In this document: positions 1-8,418 of the stretch, piece by piece
Numbering within the stretch: the first letter of the stretch is position 1
Layout: each line of letters opens with the position of its first letter
Source of the DNA: Promicromonospora sukumoe 327MFSha3.1
Lineage (GTDB): Bacteria > Actinomycetota > Actinomycetes > Actinomycetales > Cellulomonadaceae
Length of the DNA: 64,000 nucleotides
Reading direction: 5' to 3'
NCBI RefSeq assembly: GCF_000385135.1
Contig: NZ_ARQM01000010.1
Span: 186,001 to 250,000 of the forward strand
Position numbers and translations under genes: made by a program
Notes under the pieces: generated by a model
Told to the model about the DNA's origin: nothing
The model's database searches: none
Seen by the model: only the letters and a program-made list of their open reading frames with translations

Positions 1-520
1 GGTAGCGGTTGATCCACCGCTTCAGCCCGCGGTGCTGCCGGACGCCCTCCTCCGTGAACGCGATCGTGTCGTTCTCGATGTCCGGGTCCTTGCCCATCTT
101 GTTGGGGTTGGCGTGGTGCCGGGTGTGCTTGGTCATCCACCACGAGTAGCTGATGCCTACGACGACGTTGGCGATCAGCCGGCCCCAGCGGTCGTTGCGG
201 GGGCCCGACTCGAAGACCTGCCGGTGCGAGGCCTCGTGCGCGACGAAGGCGAACTGGGTCAGGACGAGGCCGAGCGCGCCGGCCATCAGGAGCTGGAACC
301 ACGAGTCGCCCAGGAGCACGAACCCGGTGACGATCCCGCCGAGCGCGACGGTGAGCGCGGCGAGGGTCCAGGCGTAGTAGTGGTGTGCCCGGCGCAGCAG
401 CCCGGCGTCGCGCACGGTGCGGGCCAGGGACGAATACGTGCTGGTCACGGGTTCGGCAAGAGGATCACGTGGTTTGGTCGGGCGGAAGCCGTCGCGGACG
501 ACGGGGGCAGCTTGGGCCAT
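1..520 (-). CDS. fatty acid (acyl) desaturase, N-terminal part, runs off the window start
   Basis: Membrane-bound di-iron desaturase that would introduce a double bond into acyl chains of lipids. About 173 residues are visible. The first histidine box reads HEASH and the second HTRHHANPN, both diagnostic of the family, separated by hydrophobic stretches (around residues 50-95) expected for membrane spans. The third box lies beyond the window edge. The start is the ATG at 518-520, giving MAQAAPVVRDGF; it is only 7 bases after a possible 51-residue upstream gene on the same strand, so coupled translation is possible. Family assignment is secure from the two boxes; the exact substrate position (for example delta-9) cannot be told from this fragment. 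Confidence 0.93.
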   Translation of the reverse strand, partial: MAQAAPVVRDGFRPTKPRDPLAEPVTSTYSSLARTVRDAGLLRRAHHYYAWTLAALTVALGGIVTGFVLLGDSWFQLLMAGALGLVLTQFAFVAHEASHRQVFESGPRNDRWGRLIANVVVGISYSWWMTKHTRHHANPNKMGKDPDIENDTIAFTEEGVRQHRGLKRWINRY

Positions 521-527
521 GCGGTCC

Positions 528-683
528 TCAATGCTCGGGTTCGACTTCCCAGCCGTGGAGTCGGACGGTGTCGCCCGTCATGCGGATGGCGTCGAGCCTA
601 CGGGTGCGTAGGTTGTGGCCCGAGGGGCAGATGTGGACACATCGCGAAGAGTTGAAGACGATGTTTTTACCTTCGCCAGACAT
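528..683 (-). CDS. possible 51-residue small protein upstream of the desaturase
   Basis: An open frame from ATG (681-683) to TGA (528-530) encodes 51 residues beginning MSGEGKNIVF and ending GWEVEPEH. It contains a short CVHICPSGHN stretch whose two cysteines and two histidines could bind metal. It lies in the same orientation as the desaturase, 7 bases upstream of it. Third-position GC is only about 75%, lower than clear genes here, and there is no strong Shine-Dalgarno sequence, so it may equally be the untranslated leader of the desaturase. I do not recognise a family. The 709-908 repeat lies directly upstream. Confidence 0.35.
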   Translation of the reverse strand: MSGEGKNIVFNSSRCVHICPSGHNLRTRRLDAIRMTGDTVRLHGWEVEPEH

Positions 684-708
684 TTCGGACTGCGCGTGCG
701 CTCCGCTC

Positions 709-908
709 CGGCTCAGTCCTCGATTCCTTTGGTCGGACTCAGCCTGCGCTCCGTTCCGGGCGCGTGCCTCGTTCCTCGCCCCGCACCCTGCACTGCGCTC
801 CGGCTCAGTCCTCGATTCCTTTGGTCGGACTCAGCCTGCGCTCCGTTCCGGGCGCGTGCCTCGTTCCTCGCCCCGCACCCTGCACTGCGCTCCGGCTCAG
901 TCCTCGAT
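709..908. repeat. 92-bp tandem repeat, two full copies plus a partial third
   Basis: Two identical 92-bp units occupy 709-800 and 801-892, followed by about 16 bases of a third. The partial third copy contains the last codons and stop (897-899) of the minus-strand methyltransferase gene, so the repeat appears to include a duplicated gene 3' end. On the opposite strand the unit reads TGAGCCGGAG, then a GCAGGGTG stretch and CGAGGAACGAGGCAC; a diverged relative follows rpmA at 5193-5275. No transcription signal is obvious in it. Confidence 0.9.
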
Positions 909-1490
909 GAGCGGGACGAACCGGTAGCCGCCGTGGTCGGTCGCGCGGGTGCGCCCGTCGGGCAGCCGCTCGATGAGCAGCAGCGTCGTTCGCACGGGGA
1001 TGACCATGCGCCCACCGATCCCGACCTGTTCCACCAGGGTGCGGGGGAGGGCGGCGGCCGCCGCCGAGACCAGGATCCGGTCCCAGCCGTTCTCCTGGGG
1101 CTGGCCGAGCACCCCGGGCTCGGTGTGCTGGAGCGTCGCCCAGCCCATTCCGGTGCGCGCCACGTTGGCGGCGCCCCAGTCGGCGAGCCGGCTGTCGCGC
1201 TCGACGCCGAGCACCCAGCCCTGCGGCCCGGTCAGGTAGGCGAGCAGCGCCGTCGTCCAGCCGGAGCCTGCGCCGACGTCGAGCACGCGCGCGCCGAGCG
1301 GCACACGGAGCAGGCGCAGCATCGCGGCCACGGTGCTGGGCTGCGATGACGTCTGGCCGCGCCCGATCGGCAGCGGCTGGTCCTGGCCCGCGAACGTCCG
1401 CTGCGAGCGGGGCAGGAAATCGCGGCGGGGTACGGCGCGCATCGCCCGGGCGATGTCGTCGTGCTCGGCGGCGGGCTCGGAAACCATCAC
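897..1490 (-). CDS. pcm: protein-L-isoaspartate O-methyltransferase family protein
   Basis: Predicted cytosolic SAM-dependent methyltransferase of 197 residues that would methylate L-isoaspartyl residues in aged proteins. The SAM-binding motif I is LDVGAGSGW (around residues 70-78), and the preceding GQTSSQPSTVA matches the conserved ISQP-type substrate region of the family. The length is normal for bacterial Pcm. The gene is divergent from the permease-fusion gene at 1605. The last residues (PLIED) and stop lie inside the partial copy of the 92-bp repeat, so the very C-terminus has been copied into, or supplied by, repeat DNA. An alternative start one codon downstream (second Met) is possible. 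Confidence 0.85.
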   Translation of the reverse strand: MMVSEPAAEHDDIARAMRAVPRRDFLPRSQRTFAGQDQPLPIGRGQTSSQPSTVAAMLRLLRVPLGARVLDVGAGSGWTTALLAYLTGPQGWVLGVERDSRLADWGAANVARTGMGWATLQHTEPGVLGQPQENGWDRILVSAAAAALPRTLVEQVGIGGRMVIPVRTTLLLIERLPDGRTRATDHGGYRFVPLIED

Positions 1491-1604
1491 GTATCACCTG
1501 AGCCCAGGGTAGGCACAGCCCGATCGAGGTCGCCAGGTGCCCCGGTCCGCGCCGGTGTCCCCGTAGACTGCGCCGGCCCGTGACCGTGCGTACCAGGAGA
1601 GGCC

Positions 1605-4316
1605 TTGGCCACCGAGACGTCCGTCCCACCGAAGCTGTCCGTAGCGGCCGTCACGATCGCGGCGCTCACCGCTGTCGCCTTCTGGTCGCTCAAACCGGTC
1701 TTCATCTCGATCATCGGCGACCGCGGCGACTTCGCCGAGGTGTACGTCGTGGCCGGGGCCATCTCGGTGCTCACGAGCCTGGTCGGCGCCCTGGTGCTGC
1801 GCCGCAAGAGCCTGGCGGTGCTGCGGGGCGGGCGGTCCAGCCTCTCCGGCGCCGGGTCGGCGGCGATCTCGGGGCTCTTCCTCGCGCTCTGGTACTACGG
1901 CTTCTACCGCGCCCTGTACGGCGCGCCCAAGGTGGACGCGACGATCATCGCCTTCACCTGGCCGCTCATCGCGGTGATCGCCATGCGCATCTTCTCCCCG
2001 GCGACGGCAGCCAAGCTCCGCTGGAACGAGTGGCTGATGGTGCTGGCCTCCTTCGTGGGGGCGGCCGCGATCGGCGTCTCGAACGTCGGGGCGGCGCAGT
2101 CCGGCGCCGGCGACAGCGGCGAGATCGTCTGGGCCTTCGTCGCGGCGGTCGGCAGCGGGCTCTACCTGCCCTTCGCGATCAACTCGACCCGGTCGTTCGA
2201 CCGCGTGGTGGACTCCCGGCCTATCGCAACCTTCTACGCGATCTCGGTGGCCAACGCCACGGCCCTGGTCGCGGTGCTCCTGGCCCTGTGGGCCACCGAC
2301 CACACCCTGCGCTTCTACGCCTTCGACGCCCAGGTGCTGCTGGTCTGCGCCCTGATCGGCATCGGTACGTACCTGGTCGCCGAGATCACCTGGACGTGGG
2401 CGTTCCAGGAGTACAAGTCCCTGACACTGTCCTCGCTCCCGTACTTCTCGCCCGCCGTCTCGGTCGTGCTGCTCTACCTGCTCTTCGACGAGCCGGTCCG
2501 CCCCATCGCCATCGTCGGCCTGGTCCTGATCCTCTTCTCCAACCTGACGCTGCACGCGCGCCACCGGTCCATGAACGCGCTGTCCCTGTCCCTGGTGGCC
2601 ACCGTGTACGTGGCGCTCGCCTCCCAGGTGCTGCCGCGGGACGTGCTCAGCTCCGTGCCGGAGATGGCGGCGGCGATCACCGGGCTGTTCGCGATCCTCG
2701 CCGGTTTCACGCTCGCGCAGGTGGCCAGCCGGCGTACGCAGGAGCTCGACGCGCGGGCGACCGTCGTGAGCCGAATGATCGCCACCGACGACTCGGCCGA
2801 CAAGGACGCCGCGGACGCGCTCCTGCAGGACCTCATCGAGCTGGAGTACGACTCGACCGCCGAGGGCAAGGAGAGTCGCGCGCTCCGCATCAAGCACGCC
2901 ATGGCCGGGGAGTCCGGAGTGCGCACCCCGGAGCAGGAGAGTGCCCTGGACGCGTTCAACGGCTGGCTCTCCATCCACCTCGACCGGCTCTCCCTGGGCG
3001 AGCGAGCCGCGCTGTGGCTCACCGGCCTGGGCTCCATCGTCTTCGTGCTGCTGCTGCGGGGCGACTCCCCGCTCGGCAACGCCGGCGCGATCGTCTTCGC
3101 GGGCGGCGCGTTCCTGGCGATGTTCGCGATCCGCGACTACGACCGCAACAACATCCACGGGTTCACCAGCCAGATCTGGCGGCTGGAGCAGGGCTTCCGC
3201 GAGATCGGCAAGAAGTACTACCTTCCCGCGGACATCCTCGAGTCAGGTGAGTTCACCGCCGCGCAGGTGCGCGACGGGATCCGGACGCGGGACGGTGACG
3301 GCCCCATCCGGGTGGTCGAGTCCCTTCCCGCCGGCCGCGGCTTCAACGTGTTCTACCTGGGCACCGCGACCCTCGTCATTCTCGCCGTCGTGCTCATGCC
3401 TACCGCGTTCAGCGGCAAGATCGGCACGGCCACCGCGTCCGCCCCGCGGCCCGGTGAGGTGCAGGCCGCTCCCGAGACCGAGCAGGCGACCGTCACCATC
3501 GCCGACCCGGGCTGGCCCGGGGCGAGCGTCACGGCCGAGATCCTGCAGGACGTGCTCGGCGACGCCGACGTCACGGTCCGGATCGAGGAGATGGACCACG
3601 TCGACGCCGTCGCCGGGATGGGCGCCGACGATCCTGCGGTCCAGGTCCATCCCGACCTGTGGCTGCAGAACCAGGGGGTGGCCGTCCGCGAGTGGGTCGC
3701 CGACGGGACCATCCGCCTGAGCGAGCACTCCTACACCGGCACGCAGGGCGTCTACGTGCTGGACGCCGCCGGCTCCGAGCGGGTGCTGACCGAGGCCGAG
3801 GACCTCTTTGATCCCGAGGTCGCCGCCCTGTTCGACAGCGACGGGGACGGCATCGGGGAGATGTGGATCGGCCCGCGCGGCTGGGCGTCGACCGAGAACT
3901 TGGCTGCCTGGCTGGACAGGCCAGGACACGAGGGGATCGAGGGTGAGTCCTACTCGGCGACGATCTTCAAGGCGCGGCTGGAGCAGGAGGCCGCGTCCGG
4001 GCGGCCGCTGCTCTTCTACGGGTACGAGCCGGACGGCATCCACGAGCAGTTCACGCTGCGCCGGCTCGCGTCGATCCCGTGGGCTGACGACCAGGGTGAC
4101 GAGCGCGTCGACGTGCACGTCGCCTGGGCCGCCACCCTGGCGGAGACGTCGCCCGTCGCGGCTCGGATCCTGCAGGACGTCGACCTCACCGACGACGACC
4201 TCAGCGCCTTCATCTCGGCTGTCGACCACGACGGGCTGGAGCCGGAGGAGGTCGCCGAGAAGTGGCTGGCCGACAACGGGGACCGGGTGGCCCGCTGGGG
4301 CGGATCGGACGACTGA
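1605..4316 (+). CDS. fusion protein: DMT/EamA-type permease plus glycine-betaine-type (OpuAC) binding domain
   Basis: A 903-residue membrane protein. Residues 1 to about 320 form two EamA-like halves with about ten hydrophobic spans. Two more spans follow (to about 385), then a charged helical segment (about 385-455), two spans (about 460-510), another soluble stretch, and a single span near 585-605. Residues about 625-900 resemble OpuAC substrate-binding proteins: IADPGWPGASV near the start, VHPDLWLQNQ, YTGTQGVYV, and the SDGDGIGEMWIGPRGW segment typical of quaternary-amine binders. I infer a secondary transporter with a tethered extracytoplasmic binding domain for a betaine-like solute; transport and substrate are unproven. 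The TTG start is chosen because AGGAGAGG lies directly upstream. I see no ABC ATPase nearby. It is an unusual domain combination. Confidence 0.75.
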   Translation: MATETSVPPKLSVAAVTIAALTAVAFWSLKPVFISIIGDRGDFAEVYVVAGAISVLTSLVGALVLRRKSLAVLRGGRSSLSGAGSAAISGLFLALWYYGFYRALYGAPKVDATIIAFTWPLIAVIAMRIFSPATAAKLRWNEWLMVLASFVGAAAIGVSNVGAAQSGAGDSGEIVWAFVAAVGSGLYLPFAINSTRSFDRVVDSRPIATFYAISVANATALVAVLLALWATDHTLRFYAFDAQVLLVCALIGIGTYLVAEITWTWAFQEYKSLTLSSLPYFSPAVSVVLLYLLFDEPVRPIAIVGLVLILFSNLTLHARHRSMNALSLSLVATVYVALASQVLPRDVLSSVPEMAAAITGLFAILAGFTLAQVASRRTQELDARATVVSRMIATDDSADKDAADALLQDLIELEYDSTAEGKESRALRIKHAMAGESGVRTPEQESALDAFNGWLSIHLDRLSLGERAALWLTGLGSIVFVLLLRGDSPLGNAGAIVFAGGAFLAMFAIRDYDRNNIHGFTSQIWRLEQGFREIGKKYYLPADILESGEFTAAQVRDGIRTRDGDGPIRVVESLPAGRGFNVFYLGTATLVILAVVLMPTAFSGKIGTATASAPRPGEVQAAPETEQATVTIADPGWPGASVTAEILQDVLGDADVTVRIEEMDHVDAVAGMGADDPAVQVHPDLWLQNQGVAVREWVADGTIRLSEHSYTGTQGVYVLDAAGSERVLTEAEDLFDPEVAALFDSDGDGIGEMWIGPRGWASTENLAAWLDRPGHEGIEGESYSATIFKARLEQEAASGRPLLFYGYEPDGIHEQFTLRRLASIPWADDQGDERVDVHVAWAATLAETSPVAARILQDVDLTDDDLSAFISAVDHDGLEPEEVAEKWLADNGDRVARWGGSDD

Positions 4317-4373
4317 TCACGAGCGAGCGGTCGTGGGCCGGTGGATCGTGGGCAAGGCCACGTGGCTACCGGT

Positions 4374-4402
4374 TTGAACCCGCTGAGGGCATCGCGTAAC
4401 CT
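4374..4402 (+). promoter_or_regulatory. probable sigma-70-type promoter of rplU-rpmA
   Basis: TTGAAC at 4374-4379 and TAACCT at 4397-4402 are separated by 17 bases. The following 140 bases to rplU form a GC-rich leader that could fold, but I recognise no known ribosomal-protein leader in it. The region 4317-4541 holds no other gene I can support. Confidence 0.5.
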
Positions 4403-4544
4403 TGATCTTCGGTGTGCTGTCTGCGCACCCGTCCTGCGTGCCCATGGCGCACCGCACTCGACCGCCGCGGCGGAGCGAGTCACAGCAAAGCCGGTGAGAT
4501 CCGTCGTGCGCGCACGCCAAGACTAGAGAGATGAGTTGAACGTG

Positions 4545-4850
4545 GTGTACGCGATCGTCAAGGCCGGTGGCCGCCAGGAGAAGGTGTCCGTCGGGACCAT
4601 CGTCGTCATGGACCGTGTCCAGGCGGCAGCCGGTGAGACCGTTGAGCTCCCGGCCCTGCTGCTCGTGGACGGGGAGAAGGTGACCACCGACGCGAAGAAG
4701 CTCGCGAAGGTCAAGGTCACCGCTGAGGTCGTGCGGGACGAGAAGGGTCCCAAGATCACGATCCTCAAGTACAAGAACAAGACCGGTTACCGCAAGCGTC
4801 AGGGCCACCGCCAGTCGCTGACCCGCGTCAAGGTCACCGGCATCAAGTGA
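4545..4850 (+). CDS. rplU: 50S ribosomal protein L21
   Basis: Primary 23S rRNA-binding protein of the large subunit. The 101-residue product begins [18 protein letters not shown], the standard L21 N-terminus, and ends in a basic stretch ([19 protein letters not shown]). I place the start at the second of two adjacent GTG codons (4545) because it gives the family-typical first residue context; 4542 would add one residue. It is followed after 87 bases by rpmA, the usual L21-L27-Obg order. Confidence 0.95.
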   Translation: MYAIVKAGGRQEKVSVGTIVVMDRVQAAAGETVELPALLLVDGEKVTTDAKKLAKVKVTAEVVRDEKGPKITILKYKNKTGYRKRQGHRQSLTRVKVTGIK

Positions 4851-4937
4851 CTTCCGCTGCGGGCCTCCTCTGACGAGTGAGCCCGCGCGAGCCAGATACT
4901 TCTTCTTCTCCTTCGTCCCGAAAGACAGGTCAGCCAG

Positions 4938-5195
4938 ATGGCACACAAGAAGGGCGCGAGCTCCTCGCGCAACGGTCGTGACTCCAACGCCCAGCGCCTC
5001 GGCGTGAAGCGGTTCGGTGGCCAGGTCGTCAAGGCCGGCGAGATCATCGTCCGCCAGCGCGGCACCCACTTCCACCCCGGCGTGAACGTCGGCCGCGGCA
5101 AGGACGACACCCTGTTCGCCCTCGACGCCGGCGCCGTCCAGTTCGGCACCCGTCGTGGCCGCAAGGTCATCGACATCGTCGCCGCCGACGCCTGA
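4938..5195 (+). CDS. rpmA: 50S ribosomal protein L27
   Basis: Large-subunit protein whose N-terminal tail reaches the peptidyl transferase centre. The 85-residue product begins [16 protein letters not shown] and includes the conserved [20 protein letters not shown] segment. There is no N-terminal cleavable extension of the Firmicutes type. It lies between rplU and obg; the stop codon is the first base triplet of a sequence related to the 92-bp repeat. Confidence 0.97.
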   Translation: MAHKKGASSSRNGRDSNAQRLGVKRFGGQVVKAGEIIVRQRGTHFHPGVNVGRGKDDTLFALDAGAVQFGTRRGRKVIDIVAADA

Positions 5196-5275
5196 GCCGG
5201 AGGTGCAGCGCAGGGTGAGAGCCGAGGAACGAGGCACTCGCCCGCAGCGTAACCGCAGGCTCAGGCGTCAAAGAG
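5193..5275. repeat. diverged relative of the 92-bp repeat, downstream of rpmA
   Basis: The stretch starts with the rpmA stop (TGAGCCGGAG) and continues through CGCAGGGTG, CGAGGAACGAGGCAC, CGCCCG and CGCAGGCT, matching in order the reverse complement of the 709-892 unit with substitutions and small gaps. The shared order over about 75 bases makes chance unlikely. Its role is unknown. Confidence 0.7.
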
Positions 5276-5298
5276 ACGCGGCCTGATTCGGCTTTCGC

Positions 5299-5341
5299 GT
5301 GAGGGGGCGCACCGGTGACGGTGCGCCCCCTCACGTCTTTT
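5299..5341 (+). terminator. intrinsic terminator after rpmA
   Basis: GTGAGGGGGCGCACC (5299-5313) pairs with GGTGCGCCCCCTCAC (5320-5334) around a short loop and is followed by GTCTTTT. It separates the ribosomal-protein genes from obg. Confidence 0.85.
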
Positions 5342-5394
5342 CACGAGCGGCTCCGGGCCGCTCCACCTTGAGCAGTACCTGAGAGGATCGAGAC

Positions 5395-6912
5395 ATGGCC
5401 AGCTTCGTGGACCGCGTGGTTCTGCACGCCGCCGGTGGTAACGGCGGGAACGGCTGCGCCTCGATCCGCCGGGAGAAGTTCAAGCCCCTGGCGGGGCCCG
5501 ACGGCGGTAACGGTGGTGACGGCGGCACGGTCAAGCTCGTCGTCGACGCCAACACCACCACCCTGCTCGAGTACCACCACTCGCCGCACCGGCGGGCGAC
5601 GTCGGGCACCCAGGGGATGGGCGACGACCGGGACGGCGCCAACGGCGGCGACCTCGTCCTGACCGTGCCGGACGGCACCGTCGTCAAGGACCTGGACGGC
5701 AACGTCCTGGCCGACCTCGTGGGCGCTGGCGCCGAGTACGTCGTCGCCGCGGGCGGCAAGGGTGGGCTCGGCAACCGCGCGCTGTCGTCGCCGAGGCGCA
5801 AGGCCCCCGGCTTCGCGCTGCTCGGCGAGGAGGGCGAGACCGCGGAGGTCGAGCTCGAGGTCAAGACCATCGCCGACGTCGCGCTGGTGGGCTTCCCGAG
5901 CGCGGGCAAGTCGTCGCTGATCGCCGCGATCTCGGCCGCGCGTCCCAAGATCGCCGACTACCCGTTCACCACGCTGGTGCCGAACCTCGGCGTGGTGCAG
6001 GCGGACCAGTCGCGGTTCACCGTCGCCGACGTGCCGGGCCTGATCCCGGGCGCGAGCGAGGGCAAGGGCCTGGGCCTGGAGTTCCTGCGGCACATCGAGC
6101 GCACGGCGATGATCGTGCACGTGCTGGACTGCGCCACGCTGGAGCCGGGCCGCGACCCGATCAGCGACCTCGACGTGATCGAGGCCGAGCTCGCCGCCTA
6201 CTCGGGCGACATCGGCATCGCGGGCGGCCGCGTGCCGCTCGCCGAGCGTCCGCGTCTCGTGGTGCTCAACAAGATCGATGTGCCCGAGGCGCGTGAGCTC
6301 GCGGACTTCGTCAAGGCCGACCTGGAGGCGCGCGGGCTGCGCGTCTTCGAGATCTCGACCGCGTCGCACGAGGGCCTGCGCGAGCTCAAGTTCGCCCTGG
6401 CCGAGGTGGTCGAGAAGGCCCGCGCGGACGCCCCCGCGCCGGACCCCGCGCCGATCGTGCTGCGCCCGCGCGCCGTGAACGAGTCGAAGTTCACTGTACG
6501 GCGGCTGGGTGGCGAGACCGCCTACTGGTTCGAGGTGCGCGGTACCAGGCCCGAGCGCTGGGTGAAGCAGACCGACTTCAACAACGACGAGGCCGTCGGC
6601 TTCCTCGCGGACCGGCTCGCGAAGCTCGGCGTCGAGGACGGCCTGTTCAAGGCGGGTGCCGTCGCGGGCGACGAGGTGCGCATCGGCGACCCGGACAACG
6701 CCGTCGTCTTCGACTGGGAGCCCACGCTGCAGACCGGCGCGGAGCTGCTGGGCGGCCGCGGCACCGACCTGCGGCTCGACCAGAACGAGCGGCCCACGCG
6801 CGGCGACAAGCGGCGCGAGTTCACCGAGCGCATGGACGCCAAGGCCGAGGCGCGGCGCGAGCTGTGGACGGAGCGCGAGGCGGGCCACTGGACGGACCCC
6901 GAGGACGACTAG
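5395..6912 (+). CDS. obg: Obg family GTPase
   Basis: Essential ribosome-assembly and growth-control GTPase of 505 residues. The N-terminal glycine-rich Obg fold (to about 158) is followed by the G domain: G1 GFPSAGKSS near residue 165, G2-region PFTTL, G3 DVPGL, G4 NKID and G5-like STAS. A C-terminal OCT domain (about 350-430) and an acidic/basic tail complete the long actinobacterial form. The ATG start is preceded by GAGAGGAT at a suitable distance. Position after L21 and L27 is the usual one. A terminator lies between rpmA and obg, so obg probably also has its own promoter. Confidence 0.97.
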   Translation: MASFVDRVVLHAAGGNGGNGCASIRREKFKPLAGPDGGNGGDGGTVKLVVDANTTTLLEYHHSPHRRATSGTQGMGDDRDGANGGDLVLTVPDGTVVKDLDGNVLADLVGAGAEYVVAAGGKGGLGNRALSSPRRKAPGFALLGEEGETAEVELEVKTIADVALVGFPSAGKSSLIAAISAARPKIADYPFTTLVPNLGVVQADQSRFTVADVPGLIPGASEGKGLGLEFLRHIERTAMIVHVLDCATLEPGRDPISDLDVIEAELAAYSGDIGIAGGRVPLAERPRLVVLNKIDVPEARELADFVKADLEARGLRVFEISTASHEGLRELKFALAEVVEKARADAPAPDPAPIVLRPRAVNESKFTVRRLGGETAYWFEVRGTRPERWVKQTDFNNDEAVGFLADRLAKLGVEDGLFKAGAVAGDEVRIGDPDNAVVFDWEPTLQTGAELLGGRGTDLRLDQNERPTRGDKRREFTERMDAKAEARRELWTEREAGHWTDPEDD

Positions 6913-6928
6913 GACCTGTCAGACCACA

Positions 6929-6984
6929 CCGCACGTGTCAGACCCACAGATCACTCTGGTGACCTGTACGTCTGACACGTGCGG
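6929..6984. repeat. 56-bp inverted repeat downstream of obg (family A palindrome)
   Basis: The arms CCGCACGTGTCAGAC (6929-6943) and GTCTGACACGTGCGG (6970-6984) are perfect, and the interior is largely complementary (about 24 of 28 pairs overall). No T-tract follows. The core CGTGTCAGAC...CAG.TCAC recurs in the palindrome at 44626-44671, about 37.7 kb away. Confidence 0.9.
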
Positions 6985-7045
6985 TTCTGTGCCCGGCTCG
7001 TGGAATGAGCGAGCGTCGCGGGCACCGCTCCGGAGAGGATGAGGT

Positions 7046-8236
7046 GTGAACTCCCTCGATCCCTCGGTCAACCGTCAGGACGCTCCGGACCTCAAGGACG
7101 CCCCGCCGGTCCCGGGTCCGCGGGCCGCGGTCGCCGCCGCCAAGCGCGTCGTGGTGAAGATCGGCTCCTCGTCGCTGACCGGCCCGGACGGGCACCTCGA
7201 CGTCGGGGCGCTGCGCGGTGTCGTCGAGGTGCTGGCCGCCCGGCAGGCCGCCGGCGCCCAGGTCGTGCTGGTCACCTCGGGTGCTGTCTCGGCGGGCATC
7301 GGGCCGCTCGGGCTGGGCACCCGGCCCCGCGACCTCGCCACGATGCAGGCCGCGGCCTCGGTGGGCCAGGGGCAGCTCGCGGGTCGCTACCAGGAGGAGT
7401 TCGGGGCGTTCGGCATCCAGATCGGCCAGATCCTGCTGACCGCCGAGGACACGGTGCGCCGCCACCGCTACCGCAACGCGCAGCGCGCGCTGGAGCGCCT
7501 GCTCGCGCTGGGCGTGGTGCCCGTCATCAACGAGAACGACGCCGTCACCACCGACGAGCTCAAGTTCGGTGACAACGACCGCCTCGCGGCGCTCGTGTCG
7601 CACCTGGTGCGGGCGGACGCCCTGCTGCTCCTGACCGACGTCGACGGCCTGCACGACGCCCCGCCGTCGCGCCCCGGGGCGCGCCGCATCCCGCTGGTCG
7701 ACGACCTCACGGAGATCGCGGGCGTCGAGGTGACCGCGCGCGGCAGCTCGGTCGGCACGGGCGGCATGGTCACCAAGTTGGAGTCGGTGCGGATCGCGAC
7801 CGGGGCGGGCGTGCCCGCCGTCCTCACGCTGACGGCCAACGCGGCCGCCGCGCTCGCCGGCGAGGACGTCGGCACGTTCTTCGCCGCGACCGGACGCCGC
7901 ACCTCGGCGCGCCGGCTCTGGATCGCGCACGCCGCCCGCACCCAGGGCCGGCTGCACCTGGACGACGGCGCCGCGCGCGCCGTGCTCGGCGGCCGTGCCT
8001 CGCTGCTGCCCGCCGGGATCACCCGGGCCGAGGGCCAGTTCGACGCGGGCGACCCGGTCGAGCTGGTCGCGCCCGACGGCGTCGTCGTCGCCCGGGGGCT
8101 CGTCGCCTTCGACGCGAGCGACCTCCCGGCGCTGCTCGGCCGGTCCACGTACGCGTTGCGCGAGGAGCTGGGGGAGGGGTACGACCGCGTCGTCGTGCAC
8201 CGGGACGACCTGGTGCTGGACCAGCCGAAGGGCTGA
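7046..8236 (+). CDS. proB: glutamate 5-kinase
   Basis: First step of proline synthesis: phosphorylates L-glutamate with ATP. The 396-residue product has the amino-acid-kinase core starting [11 protein letters not shown] (near residue 37), the [13 protein letters not shown] segment, NENDAV, and GTGGMVTKL; a C-terminal PUA domain occupies about 305-390. The start is a GTG with a purine-rich upstream stretch (GGAGAGGATGAGGT). A 30-residue N-terminal extension precedes the kinase fold. It is followed by proA after 182 bases that hold a repeat. Confidence 0.96.
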   Translation: MNSLDPSVNRQDAPDLKDAPPVPGPRAAVAAAKRVVVKIGSSSLTGPDGHLDVGALRGVVEVLAARQAAGAQVVLVTSGAVSAGIGPLGLGTRPRDLATMQAAASVGQGQLAGRYQEEFGAFGIQIGQILLTAEDTVRRHRYRNAQRALERLLALGVVPVINENDAVTTDELKFGDNDRLAALVSHLVRADALLLLTDVDGLHDAPPSRPGARRIPLVDDLTEIAGVEVTARGSSVGTGGMVTKLESVRIATGAGVPAVLTLTANAAAALAGEDVGTFFAATGRRTSARRLWIAHAARTQGRLHLDDGAARAVLGGRASLLPAGITRAEGQFDAGDPVELVAPDGVVVARGLVAFDASDLPALLGRSTYALREELGEGYDRVVVHRDDLVLDQPKG

Positions 8237-8260
8237 CAGGGTCCCTTCCAGGGACGGGAT

Positions 8261-8328
8261 TCGACTTCGGTCGGTTGCGTCGAGAGCGGTCAGTTGACCG
8301 ACCGGTCTCGGTGCAGCCGACCGATCTC
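8261..8328. repeat. 68-bp interspersed repeat between proB and proA (family B)
   Basis: The segment aligns without gaps to 47507-47574, with about 55 of 68 bases identical. Conserved blocks are TCGACTTCGGTC, TCGAGAGCGGTC, GACCGGTCTC and CGACCGATCTC, arranged as partial inverted repeats. A further CGAGTTCGGTCGGTTGCACC copy of its left part follows at about 8330. A small hairpin (8241-8255) lies just upstream. Confidence 0.8.
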
Positions 8329-8418
8329 GCCGAGTTCGGTCGGTTGCACCCGCTGGCGCCCGTCCCGCACCACGGAATCGACCTCGGCATCCGCCCGCAC
8401 CCGACGTACTCTCGACGC

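Noticed and set aside
4317-4541. A known ribosomal-protein L21 leader or riboswitch
   Set aside because: No recognisable conserved leader elements could be identified by eye; only a promoter is supported.
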